Assembly: GCA_038200305.1 (NCBI GenBank)
Contig: JBBPYD010000175.1
Coordinates: forward strand, 1-64,000
Reading direction: 5' to 3'
Length of the DNA stretch: 64,000 nt
DNA from: JANXXV01 sp038200305
GTDB lineage: Bacteria; Acidobacteriota; Terriglobia; Bryobacterales; Bryobacteraceae
The first letter of the stretch is position 1. Each line of letters begins with the position of its first letter. A model generated the notes under the pieces. That model saw only the letters and a program-made list of their open reading frames with translations, was not told the origin of the DNA and searched no databases. Shown in pieces: positions 56,028 to 64,000 of this stretch. Both the position numbers and the translations under genes were made by a program.

Positions 56028-57242
56028 ATGAAGAAGCCTGTATACCTGGATAATCACGCTACCACCCAGATGGACCCGAGAGTGCTTGAAGCCATGCTGC
56101 CGTACTTCACCAATGTGTACGGCAATGCGGCCAGCCGCAATCACAGCTTTGGATGGCAGGCCGAAGAGGCGGTTGAGAAGGCCCGCAAGCAGATTGCGGA
56201 CCTGATTGGCGCCAATCCCAAGGAAATTGTATTCACCAGCGGGGCCACTGAGTCGAATAACCTGGCCATCAAGGGCGTGGCGGAGATGTACGCCGAAAAA
56301 GGCAATCACATCATCACGGCCGCCACCGAGCACAAGGCCGTTTTGGATACGTGCAAGAAACTGGAAAAGGAAGGCTGCCGGGTCACTTATCTTCCCCTGA
56401 AGGCGGACGGTCTGATCGATCTAGATATGCTGCGCGAGGCGATCACGGACAAAACGATCCTGGTTAGCATCATGTATGCGAATAACGAGATCGGCGTGAT
56501 TCAGCCCATTGCCGAAATCGGTGCCATTTGCAAGGAGCGCGGGGTTCTGTTCCATACCGATGCCGTGCAGGCGGTGGGCAAGGTTCCAGTCAACGTGATT
56601 GCGGACAAGGTGGATCTGCTTTCCATGAGCGGGCACAAGATTTACGGACCGAAGGGCGTGGGTGCGCTTTACGTGCGCCGCAAGGGTCCGCGCGTGCAAC
56701 TTACGGCGCAGTTGGATGGCGGCGGTCACGAGCGCGGCATGCGGTCGGGCACGCTGAACGTGCCGGGGATTGTGGGACTGGGCGAAGCCTGCGAGATTGC
56801 GCGGAAGGATATGGCTACCGAATCGGCGCGGCTCCGCCAGATGCGCGACTGGCTGAAGAACAAGCTGGAATCGGAACTGGATGAGACGTTCATCAACGGT
56901 TCCATGGAACACCGGTTGCCACACAATTTGAACATCAGCTTTGCTTACGTGGAAGGCGAGTCGCTGCTGATGGGCGTGAACGATATCGCGGTGTCCAGCG
57001 GATCGGCTTGCACCTCGGCCACGCTGGAACCGAGTTATGTTCTGAAGGCGCTGGGCGTGGGGGACGATCTGGCGCATACTTCGATCCGGTTCGGGATCGG
57101 GAGATTCAACACGCAGGAAGAGATTGAATACGCGGCCGATCGCATGATCGATGTTGTTCGGAAACTGCGCGAGCTTTCGCCGCTTTACGAGATGGCGAAA
57201 GAGGGCGTGGATATGACCAAAGTTCAATGGACGGCGCATTAA
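56028..57242 (+). CDS. iscS: Cysteine desulfurase
   Basis: A PLP enzyme that takes sulfur from cysteine and delivers it to IscU. The start at ATG 56028 (M-K-K-P-V-Y-L-D-N-H-A-T-T) gives 404 residues, the length of E. coli IscS. Visible motifs: N-P-K-E-I-V-F-T-S-G-A-T-E near residue 65, A-T-E-H-K-A-V-L, the PLP lysine in S-M-S-G-H-K-I-Y-G-P-K-G (about residue 206), and the catalytic cysteine loop S-S-G-S-A-C-T-S-A near residue 325. A ribosome site A-A-G-G-A lies upstream. Confidence 0.96.
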   Translation: MKKPVYLDNHATTQMDPRVLEAMLPYFTNVYGNAASRNHSFGWQAEEAVEKARKQIADLIGANPKEIVFTSGATESNNLAIKGVAEMYAEKGNHIITAATEHKAVLDTCKKLEKEGCRVTYLPLKADGLIDLDMLREAITDKTILVSIMYANNEIGVIQPIAEIGAICKERGVLFHTDAVQAVGKVPVNVIADKVDLLSMSGHKIYGPKGVGALYVRRKGPRVQLTAQLDGGGHERGMRSGTLNVPGIVGLGEACEIARKDMATESARLRQMRDWLKNKLESELDETFINGSMEHRLPHNLNISFAYVEGESLLMGVNDIAVSSGSACTSATLEPSYVLKALGVGDDLAHTSIRFGIGRFNTQEEIEYAADRMIDVVRKLRELSPLYEMAKEGVDMTKVQWTAH

Positions 57243-57267
57243 GATTTAGAGAGAACAGGGAGAGATC

Positions 57268-57681
57268 ATGGCTTACTCAGATAAGGTTTTAGATCATTAC
57301 AATAACCCCCGCAACGTGGGATCGCTGGACAAGAGCAGTCCGCATGTGGGCACGGGAATGGTTGGCGCGCCGGAATGCGGCGATGTGATGAAGCTGCAGT
57401 TGCGGGTGGATCCCGCTTCCGGCGTGATTGAAGACGCGAAGTTCAAAACGTTCGGCTGCGGAAGCGCGATTGCCAGTTCGTCGCTCGCGACCGAGTGGCT
57501 GAAGGGCAAGACGGTGGATCAGGCTCTGGAGATCAAGAACACCGATATCGTGAATGAACTCAGCTTGCCGCCGGTGAAGATTCACTGCTCCGTGCTGGCT
57601 GAAGACGCGATCAAAGCGGCCATCAGCGACTACAAGAAGAAGCAGACCGTGGGCAGCGCCGAGACGGTTTCCGCACACTAA
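57268..57681 (+). CDS. iscU: Iron-sulfur cluster scaffold IscU
   Basis: A 137-residue scaffold on which IscS assembles 2Fe-2S clusters. The three ligand cysteines are present in P-E-C-G-D (about residue 37), F-G-C-G-S-A-I-A-S-S (about residue 63) and H-C-S-V-L-A (about residue 107). The L-P-P-V-K sequence just before the last cysteine is the motif recognised by the HscA chaperone. It follows iscS by 25 bases and overlaps iscA by one base. Confidence 0.96.
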   Translation: MAYSDKVLDHYNNPRNVGSLDKSSPHVGTGMVGAPECGDVMKLQLRVDPASGVIEDAKFKTFGCGSAIASSSLATEWLKGKTVDQALEIKNTDIVNELSLPPVKIHCSVLAEDAIKAAISDYKKKQTVGSAETVSAH

Positions 57682-58001
57682 TGATCGACGTAACGCCAAA
57701 GGCCGTCGGAAAAATCAGGGAAGCCTTCGCTAAACAGGGCGTTAGCGGAGGCCTCCGGCTTGGTGTGCTCGGCGGCGGATGTTCGGGCTTGAGCTATCAG
57801 TTTAAATTCGACACCAAACCGCGGCCGACCGATCGGGTCTTCGAGTTCGACGATGTGAAGGTTTTCGTCGATCCAAAGAGCATGGTTTTCCTGGACGGCA
57901 TGACGCTCGACTATAAAGAATCGCTGATGCAGTCCGGTTTTGAATTCCACAATCCCCACGCCAAAAAGAACTGCGGGTGCGGTACTTCCTTTTCGGCCTG
58001 A
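57681..58001 (+). CDS. iscA: A-type iron-sulfur carrier IscA
   Basis: A 106-residue HesB/IscA-family protein. The three conserved cysteines are in G-G-C-S-G-L-S-Y near residue 34 and K-N-C-G-C-G-T-S-F at the end. The protein receives clusters from IscU and passes them to apo-targets. Its ATG overlaps the iscU stop (TAATG). Confidence 0.94.
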   Translation: MIDVTPKAVGKIREAFAKQGVSGGLRLGVLGGGCSGLSYQFKFDTKPRPTDRVFEFDDVKVFVDPKSMVFLDGMTLDYKESLMQSGFEFHNPHAKKNCGCGTSFSA

Positions 58002-58008
58002 CATCCCC

Positions 58009-58584
58009 ATGCCACTAGCTGCCGGCGGGTTGCCGTCACTTGCGTCGGATTACTTTCAGTTCTTCGGCTTGCAGCGGAAGCTCACCATGGACCTGGAGGA
58101 CCTGCAGAAGCGGTTCTATCAACTGAGCCGCCTCTTACATCCCGACCGCTACCAGCGCAAGGGTGCCGACGAGCAGCAGTATTCGCTGGACGCAACGGCC
58201 ATTCTAAACGACGCCTATCGAGTGCTGCGCGATCCGCTGCAACGGGCCGAGTACGTGCTGAAGCAGGAAGGCTTCGAGATTGGAGAGCAACGGTCAAAAG
58301 ACGTTCCACCTGAATTGCTGGAAGAGGTTTTCGAGTTGAACATGGCGTTGGAGGAGATGCGCGAAGGCGATGCCTCCGCACGGCCGCAGCTTGAAGATGC
58401 GCGGCAGAAGTTTCTGACGATGCGGGACGAAATCGACGGCCAGCTTGTAGCGTTGTTTACGAAATATGACGCCTCACCCGATAAGAGCGTGCTCAGTGAA
58501 ATTCGCGCGGTACTCAACCGGCGCCGGTATATCCGGAACCTGGTGAGTGAGGTGGAAAAGGAACTCGCGCCGGCACAGGCGTAA
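58009..58584 (+). CDS. hscB: Fe-S co-chaperone HscB (J-domain)
   Basis: A 191-residue protein starting at ATG 58009. The N-terminal J-domain has D-Y-F-Q-F-F-G-L and the H-P-D tripeptide (L-L-H-P-D-R-Y) near residue 45, which stimulates HscA ATPase. The C-terminal helical part (L-E-E-V-F-E-L-N-M-A-L-E-E) matches the IscU-binding domain. It lies 8 bases after iscA. Confidence 0.93.
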   Translation: MPLAAGGLPSLASDYFQFFGLQRKLTMDLEDLQKRFYQLSRLLHPDRYQRKGADEQQYSLDATAILNDAYRVLRDPLQRAEYVLKQEGFEIGEQRSKDVPPELLEEVFELNMALEEMREGDASARPQLEDARQKFLTMRDEIDGQLVALFTKYDASPDKSVLSEIRAVLNRRRYIRNLVSEVEKELAPAQA

Positions 58585-58593
58585 CAGACGATC

Positions 58594-60441
58594 ATGTCCA
58601 CATTTCAAATCGATTTCGGCGAGAACAAGAAGCGCATCATTGGCATTGACCTGGGCACGACAAACAGCCTTGTCGCTTACCAGAGCCTGACCGGGCCGGA
58701 AATTATCCCCGGCGCCGATGGAGACAAACTCGTGCCGAGTGTGGTTTCCGTGGCACGGGATGGCCAAATCGTAGTGGGGAATGAAGCTCGCAAGATGCTG
58801 ATCACCGATTCCGGCCGGACGGTCTACTCGGTGAAGCGATTGATGGGCCGCGGGCTTGACGATGTGAAGGACGAATTGAAGCTGTTCCCGTTCCGCGTCG
58901 CCGAAGGCAGCGAGTCCGTCATTCAGTTGCAACTGGGCGATAAAACGTTCACGCCTCCACAAATTTCCGCGGAGATCCTGAAACAGCTCAAGCGCAATGC
59001 GGAAGAGTTTCTGGGCGAAGATGTCACGCAGGCAGTGATCACCGTTCCGGCCTACTTCAACGACGCGCAACGGCAGGCTACAAAGGATGCGGGACGGATC
59101 GCGGGCCTGGAAGTATTACGGCTGGTGAATGAGCCTACCGCGGCGTCGTTGGCTTACGGGCTCGATAAGCGTAAGGAAGGCGTGGTGGCGGTTTACGATT
59201 TGGGTGGCGGTACGTTCGACATCTCAATCCTGAGAATCCACGACGGAATTTTCGAGGTGCTCGCGACTCACGGAGACACCCACTTGGGCGGCGACGATAT
59301 CGACAACCTGCTGCTGCGGATCGCCATTGAGGATATTCAATCCGAGTGGGGCGAGGATCTCTCCGGAAATGGCGAGGCGGTGCAGATGCTGCGCCGTGCC
59401 GTCATTCACGCCAAGGAACAGCTTTCGTTCGTGCCGGCCAGCGTCATCGAACTCACCTACAACGGCAAGGCGTATCAGCGAGAAATCACGCGCGATCTGT
59501 TTGACACGATCATCGCGGATATCGTGAATCGGACATTGTTGCCGTGCCGCGAGTGCATCAAGGACGCCGGGGTCACCGTGGATCAGATTGTGGAAGTGGT
59601 GATGGTGGGCGGCTCCACCCGTATTCCGCTGGTCCGTAAAGCCGTGGAAGGACTATTCTTTTCCAAGCCCCACACGGAACTGAATCCCGACGAGGTAGTC
59701 GCACTGGGGGCGGCCGTGCAGGCCGGCATTCTGTCAGGCGCGGTAGAAGACCAGCTTCTGCTGGACGTAACGCCCTTGTCGCTTGGGATTGAAACGATGG
59801 GCGGTGTGATGTCGAGACTGATTCACCGCAATTCGACCATTCCGGCGAGCGCCACCGAAACGTTCACAACCTCGGTGGAAGGGCAGCGAAACGTGCTGAT
59901 CCATGTGCTGCAGGGGGAGCGCGAGTTGGTGAAGGATTGCCGGCCGCTGGCACGGTTTGAACTGCGCGATCTCGATCCTTTGCCCGCCGGGATGGCGCGC
60001 ATCGAAGTACGGTTCCTAATCGACGCGAATGGCATCCTGAACGTGACCGCCCGGGACGCGCGGACAGGCAAAGAGCAGAGCGTGGACGTGAAACCGTCCT
60101 ACGGGCTGACCGACGATCAGGTGGAGGCGATGATCCGCGAGTCGTACGAGAAGGCCGAACAGGATTTTCGGGATCGTCAGGTTCGCGAGATCCGCGTGGA
60201 GGCGGACGCAATTCTGGCGGCCGTGGAAAAGGCAAAGCGGAGCGACGCTTATTTCGAGCTGTCCGATGAAGAGCGAAAGGCAATTGAACAGGCGATCAAC
60301 GAAGTGCTGCTGGTGTATCATTCGGACGATCACCACCTGATTCACGCTCACGTGGATAAATTGAACCGTGTGACGGCGAAGCTGGCCGAGAACATGATGA
60401 ACACCGCGGTGCGCGGCGCGCTGAAAGGGACAAAAATTTGA
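58594..60441 (+). CDS. hscA: Hsp70-type Fe-S chaperone HscA
   Basis: A 615-residue Hsp70, the length of E. coli HscA (616). Nucleotide-binding signatures are I-G-I-D-L-G-T-T-N-S near residue 16, V-Y-D-L-G-G-G-T-F-D-I-S near residue 203 and V-M-V-G-G-S-T-R-I-P near residue 335. The substrate-binding domain follows after L-L-D-V-T-P-L-S-L-G-I-E-T. It binds the LPPVK motif of IscU and promotes cluster release. Its stop overlaps iscX by one base. Confidence 0.95.
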   Translation: MSTFQIDFGENKKRIIGIDLGTTNSLVAYQSLTGPEIIPGADGDKLVPSVVSVARDGQIVVGNEARKMLITDSGRTVYSVKRLMGRGLDDVKDELKLFPFRVAEGSESVIQLQLGDKTFTPPQISAEILKQLKRNAEEFLGEDVTQAVITVPAYFNDAQRQATKDAGRIAGLEVLRLVNEPTAASLAYGLDKRKEGVVAVYDLGGGTFDISILRIHDGIFEVLATHGDTHLGGDDIDNLLLRIAIEDIQSEWGEDLSGNGEAVQMLRRAVIHAKEQLSFVPASVIELTYNGKAYQREITRDLFDTIIADIVNRTLLPCRECIKDAGVTVDQIVEVVMVGGSTRIPLVRKAVEGLFFSKPHTELNPDEVVALGAAVQAGILSGAVEDQLLLDVTPLSLGIETMGGVMSRLIHRNSTIPASATETFTTSVEGQRNVLIHVLQGERELVKDCRPLARFELRDLDPLPAGMARIEVRFLIDANGILNVTARDARTGKEQSVDVKPSYGLTDDQVEAMIRESYEKAEQDFRDRQVREIRVEADAILAAVEKAKRSDAYFELSDEERKAIEQAINEVLLVYHSDDHHLIHAHVDKLNRVTAKLAENMMNTAVRGALKGTKI

Positions 60442-60656
60442 TGGCTGGAATCACGTGGGACCAGATCGACAACATTGCGCTTTCCTTGCACGAGAAGCAC
60501 CCGGACGTCGATCCATTGACGGTGCGGTTCACCGATCTGCATCAGTGGATCACGGAACTGCCCGGCTTCAACGACGATCCCGCGGCATCGAGTGAAGGAA
60601 AACTCGAGGCTATTCAGATGGCCTGGTACGACGAGTGGCAAGATGCGAAGGAATGA
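60441..60656 (+). CDS. iscX: IscX-type Fe-S accessory protein
   Basis: A 71-residue acidic protein: W-D-Q-I-D-N-I-A near the start, P-D-V-D-P-L-T-V-R-F-T-D-L, and the conserved ending A-W-Y-D-E-W. IscX binds IscS and iron and modulates cluster assembly rate. It starts inside the hscA stop codon (TGATG). In many operons a ferredoxin gene (fdx) lies between hscA and iscX; none is present here. Confidence 0.9.
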   Translation: MAGITWDQIDNIALSLHEKHPDVDPLTVRFTDLHQWITELPGFNDDPAASSEGKLEAIQMAWYDEWQDAKE

Positions 60657-60699
60657 CGCGCAGGAATAGCCGCCCGAGGCGCCGCATAAGCGTGAAATC

Positions 60700-61359
60700 A
60701 TGATGGATTCGTTTCTTGTCAACGTGATTTGCGGTTTATGCGGAATGGTTTCCGACCAATGGACCGCGGGTTCGCCGGCGGCACGTGAGGCGCCAGATTT
60801 CGACACACGTCCTGGCGAGCCGCTGCGCTCCACCTTGCCGGTTTGGGTGCAGCGCTGTCCGCACTGCGGCTACTGCGCCGATAACATTACAAGTATTCAC
60901 GATCAGGCGGTAGATTTCGTGCGGAGTGAATCGTACCAGCGGCGTCTTGAAGACACAACGTATCCTTCCAAAGCCAGGCAATTCCTCTGTTACGCCGAGA
61001 TCCTGATTCACGTGGGGCAATTTGCCGATGCAGGTTGGAGCACGCTTCACGCAGCCTGGAATTGCGACGATGCGGGTGACGATTCCGCCGCTGTGCGATG
61101 CCGTCTGCGCGCGCTAGAGGTATGGCGCCGTGGCAAGCAGGCGGGCCAGCCGTTTGGCGAAGAACCGGCGATGGAGTACGCACTGGCAACCGATCTCTAT
61201 AGGCGGACCGGCCAGTTTGAAGCGGCTGTAGTGACCTGTTCCGAGGCGTTGGATGCGGAAGAGCTGCCCCCCATGTTGGAACAGCTGTTGCGCCGTGAGA
61301 AGGCGATGATCGATCGCAAAGATACCGCCGCTCATTCGGTGCGCGAGCTTTTCAATTAA
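60700..61359 (+). CDS. DUF2225-like zinc-binding protein
   Basis: A 219-residue protein with two N-terminal CxxC-type pairs (I-C-G-L-C-G near residue 10 and R-C-P-H-C-G-Y near residue 50), suggesting a zinc ribbon, followed by a helical, TPR-like region (residues 90-200, for example A-E-I-L-I-H-V-G-Q-F-A-D-A and L-Y-R-R-T-G-Q-F-E-A-A). This layout resembles DUF2225. Ribosome site weak; two adjacent ATGs are possible starts. Function unknown. Confidence 0.6.
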   Translation: MMDSFLVNVICGLCGMVSDQWTAGSPAAREAPDFDTRPGEPLRSTLPVWVQRCPHCGYCADNITSIHDQAVDFVRSESYQRRLEDTTYPSKARQFLCYAEILIHVGQFADAGWSTLHAAWNCDDAGDDSAAVRCRLRALEVWRRGKQAGQPFGEEPAMEYALATDLYRRTGQFEAAVVTCSEALDAEELPPMLEQLLRREKAMIDRKDTAAHSVRELFN

Positions 61360-61364
61360 GCGCG

Positions 61365-61373
61365 TGCTATACT
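61365..61373 (+). promoter_or_regulatory. Extended -10 promoter candidate for rpmI-rplT
   Basis: TGCTATACT at 61365-61373, an extended -10 element about 35 bases before the rpmI start codon. No good -35 is visible, as is usual for extended -10 promoters. Confidence 0.35.
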
Positions 61374-61407
61374 TTGAAGGTTGTAAATCCCCAGGGATAA
61401 CTTCTGA

Positions 61408-61602
61408 ATGCCAAAGTTAAAGACACATAAGGGTGCGTCCAAACGGTTCAAGAAGACTGGCACGGGCAAGATTGTTCGCGGTCACGCGTTCGCCCGCCAT
61501 ATTCTGACCTCAAAGTCGCGCTCCAGGAAGCGGAAACTCGGCCAAAGCGTCGTCGCGGATCATACGGATCAGGCGAAGTTGCGATCAATGCTTCCTTACT
61601 AA
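61408..61602 (+). CDS. rpmI: Ribosomal protein L35
   Basis: A 64-residue, very basic protein: P-K-L-K-T-H-K-G-A-S-K-R-F-K at the start, G-K-I-V-R-G-H-A-F-A-R-H, and L-P-Y at the end, all diagnostic of bL35. It precedes rplT as in most bacteria, but no infC gene is upstream; a DUF2225-like gene is there instead. Confidence 0.96.
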   Translation: MPKLKTHKGASKRFKKTGTGKIVRGHAFARHILTSKSRSRKRKLGQSVVADHTDQAKLRSMLPY

Positions 61603-61689
61603 GTATTTTCGAGTGCGAACGGTGCGCTGCACGTGCCCGGATCGCCTCAGACTGGCCACTAGAGGCCCATTCACTCCAAGGAGAAAAAC

Positions 61690-62055
61690 GTGCCAAGAGT
61701 AAAAAGAGGAAGTAAACGGCGAGCCTCGCGCCACAAAGTATTACGGCGCGCATCCGGCTTTTTCTTAACAAAGAGCAAGCTGCACCGCGCGGCGCAGGAA
61801 GCGGTTGAGAAAGCCCTTCGCTATGCCTACGTTGGCCGCAAGCGCAAGAAACGCGAATTCCGTGAGCTCTGGATCATCCGCATTGGCGCCGCCTGCAAGG
61901 CTGCCGGTACATCCTACAGCAAATTCATTGGCGGCTTGAAGAAGGCTGGCATCGACCTGAACCGCAAGATTCTGGCCGATATTGCCGCCAGCGATGACGC
62001 TGCCTTCCGCTCGCTTGTCGAGAAGGCGAACACCGCCCGAACCGTCGTTCAATAG
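61690..62055 (+). CDS. rplT: Ribosomal protein L20
   Basis: A 121-residue bL20: basic N-terminus P-R-V-K-R-G-S-K-R-R-A, Y-A-Y-V-G-R-K-R-K-K-R-E-F-R, L-W-I-I-R-I-G-A-A-C-K-A. GTG start with an AAGGAG ribosome site. L20 is essential for 50S assembly and often represses its own operon by binding the leader; the 87-base gap after rpmI could hold such a site but I cannot identify one. pheST does not follow. Confidence 0.96.
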   Translation: MPRVKRGSKRRASRHKVLRRASGFFLTKSKLHRAAQEAVEKALRYAYVGRKRKKREFRELWIIRIGAACKAAGTSYSKFIGGLKKAGIDLNRKILADIAASDDAAFRSLVEKANTARTVVQ

Positions 62056-62074
62056 GGTTCAATAGGCTATCACC

Positions 62075-62365
62075 ATGGCAACTACCGCTCGCGCAGAAGA
62101 GACCGATTCACTGGCAAGTTTGGAAGAGCGTATTCACCGCGCCGTCCAGCTTGTCTCTCAACTCCGCCAGGAGAAAGAAGGCGTACAGAAGCAGTTAGAA
62201 GCTGCGATTGCAGAGAAGGATGCCGCTATGCAGTTGGCGACCGAGATGCAAACGCAGTTCAATACTGTGACTGAAGAGCTGGATTCCTTGAAGTCCGAGC
62301 GGAAACAGGTGCGTACGCGCATCGAGAAGCTGCTGGGACAGATGGACCTGCTGAGCGCTACCTAG
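62075..62365 (+). CDS. Coiled-coil protein, possible ZapB-like partner of ZapA
   Basis: A 96-residue, almost entirely helical acidic protein (L-E-E-R-I-H-R-A-V-Q-L-V, then long E/K/Q heptads to L-G-Q-M-D-L-L) predicted to form a parallel coiled coil. It is immediately followed, after 7 bases, by zapA, an arrangement in which a small coiled-coil protein often acts as a Z-ring accessory factor. Assignment as ZapB-like is by context and shape, not sequence signature. Confidence 0.6.
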   Translation: MATTARAEETDSLASLEERIHRAVQLVSQLRQEKEGVQKQLEAAIAEKDAAMQLATEMQTQFNTVTEELDSLKSERKQVRTRIEKLLGQMDLLSAT

Positions 62366-62372
62366 ATTGGCC

Positions 62373-62672
62373 ATGGACCCGGGCAGCCCTGAGAAGAAAC
62401 CGGTCCGGCTGTCTATCTTCAATCAAACTTATTCCCTGCTGGTGACCGGCGATCCATCCGAAATGGAACACGCGGCCGAGGAAGTGGATGAGTTGATGAC
62501 TACGATTGCGAGATCCGGCAACAACGACGCCACACGCATCGCCGTACTGGCCTGTCTGCATTTGCAGGACCGGCTTCACATGCTGGAGCGGGAACTGGAC
62601 ACGTTGAAGGATCACGTAGACGGCCGGACCAAACGGCTCTCCGATCTGCTGGATCAGTTGATTCAGGAATAG
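62373..62672 (+). CDS. zapA: Cell division protein ZapA
   Basis: A 99-residue ZapA-family protein that crosslinks FtsZ filaments. The N-terminal globular part has V-R-L-S-I-F-N-Q-T-Y-S-L and the conserved L-V-T-G-D; a helix M-E-H-A-A-E-E-V-D-E-L-M follows, then a coiled-coil tail (L-E-R-E-L-D-T-L-K). Start at ATG 62373; a TTG two codons earlier is less likely. Confidence 0.85.
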   Translation: MDPGSPEKKPVRLSIFNQTYSLLVTGDPSEMEHAAEEVDELMTTIARSGNNDATRIAVLACLHLQDRLHMLERELDTLKDHVDGRTKRLSDLLDQLIQE

Positions 62673-62708
62673 GCGGAACCCGCTTCCGGGCCAAGTATAC
62701 TGGGTTCA

Positions 62709-63533
62709 ATGTCCTTCGCCGGCAAACGCGTGTTATCTCTTGAGACCCGGCGCGCCCATGAAACAGCGGAGCTGATCCGAAAGCATAACGGGGTACCGAT
62801 CATCGCTCCTTCCATGCGCGAAGTCCCGATCGATCACAATGAAGCTGCATTTCGATTCGCGGAGAGGCTCTTCTCCGGTGACTTCGACATGGTGATCTTT
62901 CTCACCGGCGTCGGCACGCGATTCCTGAATAAACTACTCGCCACGCGTTACCTTCCGGAACGGTTTGCCGAAACGTTGCACGGCATCACCACCGTAGCAC
63001 GCGGACCCAAGCCGTCCGGCGCACTCCGGGAAATGGGCGTACACGCGACAATTCAAGTGTCAGAGCCGAATACGTGGCGCGAGACACTGCAAGCACTCGA
63101 AGGAAGAATCGAACGGCGAATCGCGATTCAGGAGTACGGAAAACCCAGCACCGAACTCATGGAAGGATTGCGCGAGCGCGGCGCGGAGGTGACCGCGGTC
63201 CCCGTGTATCAGTGGGAACTGCCCGAAGATTTGGAGCCGCTGCGCGAGGCCGTCCGCCTGCTCTCCGCCCGCGATGTGGACGTGACATTGTTTACAACCT
63301 CAACCCAGCTTGTGCATTTGTTGCGCATCGCCGCTGAAATGGGATTGGAGGAGCAGGCCGGCGATGGATTGCGCCAGACCGTGATTGCTTCCATTGGCCC
63401 CACCACCAGCGAAACTTTACAAGAACACGGATTCCCTCCCGATCTGGAGCCGTCCCATCCCAGGCTCGGGTTGCTCGTAAAGGAAGCGGCCGAGCAGGCG
63501 AATTCCCTGCTGGCTCAGAAGACACTACGGTGA
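62709..63533 (+). CDS. hemD: Uroporphyrinogen-III synthase
   Basis: A 274-residue enzyme that cyclises hydroxymethylbilane to uroporphyrinogen III for heme and cobalamin. The two-domain fold is visible: V-L-S-L-E-T-R-R near the start, F-L-T-G-V-G-T-R near residue 62, the linker I-A-I-Q-E-Y-G, V-Y-Q-W near residue 160, T-L-F-T-T-S-T-Q near residue 195 and S-I-G-P-T-T-S near residue 230. Its stop overlaps the next gene (GTGA). Confidence 0.88.
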   Translation: MSFAGKRVLSLETRRAHETAELIRKHNGVPIIAPSMREVPIDHNEAAFRFAERLFSGDFDMVIFLTGVGTRFLNKLLATRYLPERFAETLHGITTVARGPKPSGALREMGVHATIQVSEPNTWRETLQALEGRIERRIAIQEYGKPSTELMEGLRERGAEVTAVPVYQWELPEDLEPLREAVRLLSARDVDVTLFTTSTQLVHLLRIAAEMGLEEQAGDGLRQTVIASIGPTTSETLQEHGFPPDLEPSHPRLGLLVKEAAEQANSLLAQKTLR

Positions 63534-63739
63534 GCCAGAAAAAGAGTTGGCTGGTGATGGTTGGCGAGTATACGCAACTCGCCTTTGCTCTGCCAGCCGC
63601 CACTTTCGTCGGCTACGCGATCGGATATTTGCTGGATCGTGCGTTCGGCACGCACTTCTTGTATCTGGTGTTTCTGCTAATCGGAATCGCAGCCGGATTT
63701 CTGCAGCTCATCCGCAAGGTGACCAAAGATTCCGACTGA
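63530..63739 (+). CDS. AtpZ/AtpI-type small membrane protein
   Basis: A 69-residue protein with two membrane helices (residues 16-35 and 41-60), the pattern Y-T-Q-L-A-F-A-L-P-A near the start and G-Y-L-L-D-R-A-F-G-T between the helices, typical of the AtpZ/AtpQ-like subunits encoded at the head of ATP synthase operons. These help assembly or ion transport. It starts with GTG inside the hemD stop. Confidence 0.78.
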   Translation: MSQKKSWLVMVGEYTQLAFALPAATFVGYAIGYLLDRAFGTHFLYLVFLLIGIAAGFLQLIRKVTKDSD

Positions 63740-63746
63740 CCCGGAA

Positions 63747-64000
63747 GTGGTCCGGCATGACGCACCGGCCCGGCGCATCTACGCCGTCATGTTTGGGCTC
63801 ACGGCCGTTGGCGTTGCCATCGCCTTTTCCCTTCGTGGCTTCCCGTGGGCCGTCGGCTTTCTGGTAGGCGCAGCCTTCTCGATCCTCAATTTTCGTTCGT
63901 TTGAGAAGATTGTATCCAACATCGGCGTAGTGACGAAAGGCAAGCCACCCAAGCGAATTTCAACCGTGTTACTCGGGCTCCGCTACTTCATTTTTGCGGT
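63747..64000 (+). CDS. atpI: ATP synthase subunit I-like protein (partial)
   Basis: The frame runs off the window edge. About 85 residues are visible: two hydrophobic helices (M-F-G-L-T-A-V-G-V-A-I-A-F and G-F-L-V-G-A-A-F-S-I-L-N-F) separated by G-F-P-W-A-V, the usual subunit I layout, and a third hydrophobic stretch beginning at the edge. The GTG at 63747 is the likely start; there is no strong ribosome site. Structural ATP synthase genes probably follow beyond 64000. Confidence 0.6.
   Translation, partial: MVRHDAPARRIYAVMFGLTAVGVAIAFSLRGFPWAVGFLVGAAFSILNFRSFEKIVSNIGVVTKGKPPKRISTVLLGLRYFIFA

Noticed and set aside
61603..61689. L20 autoregulatory RNA between rpmI and rplT.
   Set aside because: No structure resembling the known L20 leader could be drawn by eye; only a short GGCC hairpin is present.
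62673..62708. 6S RNA downstream of zapA, as in proteobacteria.
   Set aside because: Only 36 bases separate zapA from hemD, too short for 6S RNA.

Overview
The window looks like an Acidobacteriota chromosome, most likely the Solibacter/Bryobacter lineage. The evidence is a VWA protein of the acidobacterial TIGR03436 type, four proteins with the TIGR03437 C-terminal domain that is greatly expanded in Solibacter, very large Oar-like TonB-dependent receptors with an N-terminal carboxypeptidase-regulatory domain, and Tat-targeted sulfatases and Gfo/Idh/MocA oxidoreductases. I saw no CRISPR array, insertion sequence or phage block. This is inference from gene content only.

Layout. 1-995: end of a TonB-dependent receptor, then an antitoxin with a decayed RelE-type toxin. 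1106-5524 (minus): VWA protein and a 1130-aa helical-repeat protein. 5586-8083 (plus): small CxxC protein and three TadE/TadG-like pseudopilin genes, two frameshifted. 8110-14217 (minus): DUF1015 protein, lgt, a damaged zinc-ribbon/coiled-coil pair, lspA and ileS. 14267-19710: YjhG/YagF-type sugar-acid dehydratase, divergent Gfo/Idh oxidoreductase, TPR membrane protein, amidohydrolase. 19963-22063: Fur/PerR-like pseudogene with a good promoter, diheme cytochrome/peroxidase-like protein, strong terminator. 22064-25895 (minus): DUF2520 protein, panB, panC and a PP2C-type response regulator. 26018-30449: creatininase-family protein, cupin, frameshifted subtilisin-like protease. 30564-43900: two TonB-receptor/sulfatase loci (one receptor with one sulfatase, one receptor with two) flanking a Reeler-like TIGR03437 protein, tRNA-Thr and a decayed higBA module. 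43945-47017 (minus): GlcD-type FAD oxidase, tRNA-Gly, cupin, and a probable selenoprotein. 47151-53930 (plus): NtrY/NtrX-type two-component pair followed by two tandem TIGR03437 proteins. 53935-55326 (minus): polyprenyl-phosphate sugar transferase. 55465-60656: complete iscRSUA-hscBA-iscX operon. 60700-64000: DUF2225-like protein, rpmI, rplT, coiled-coil protein, zapA, hemD and the first two genes of an ATP synthase cluster.

The best find is the minus-strand gene at 45980-47017. It is one continuous frame broken only by a UGA exactly where the first cysteine of a thioredoxin-fold CxxC motif belongs (U-P-F-C). A hairpin with a G-first loop lies at the distance expected of a bacterial SECIS, and the product fuses a peroxiredoxin-like domain to a DsbD-N-like domain.

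A second pattern is the number of single-base frameshifts that restore good homology when corrected. Several sit in short homopolymers, including one at the end of the biosynthetic gene panB. Some may be assembly errors rather than biology. Others (relE, higBA, the Fur-like gene, the protease) carry several lesions or deletions and look like real decay.
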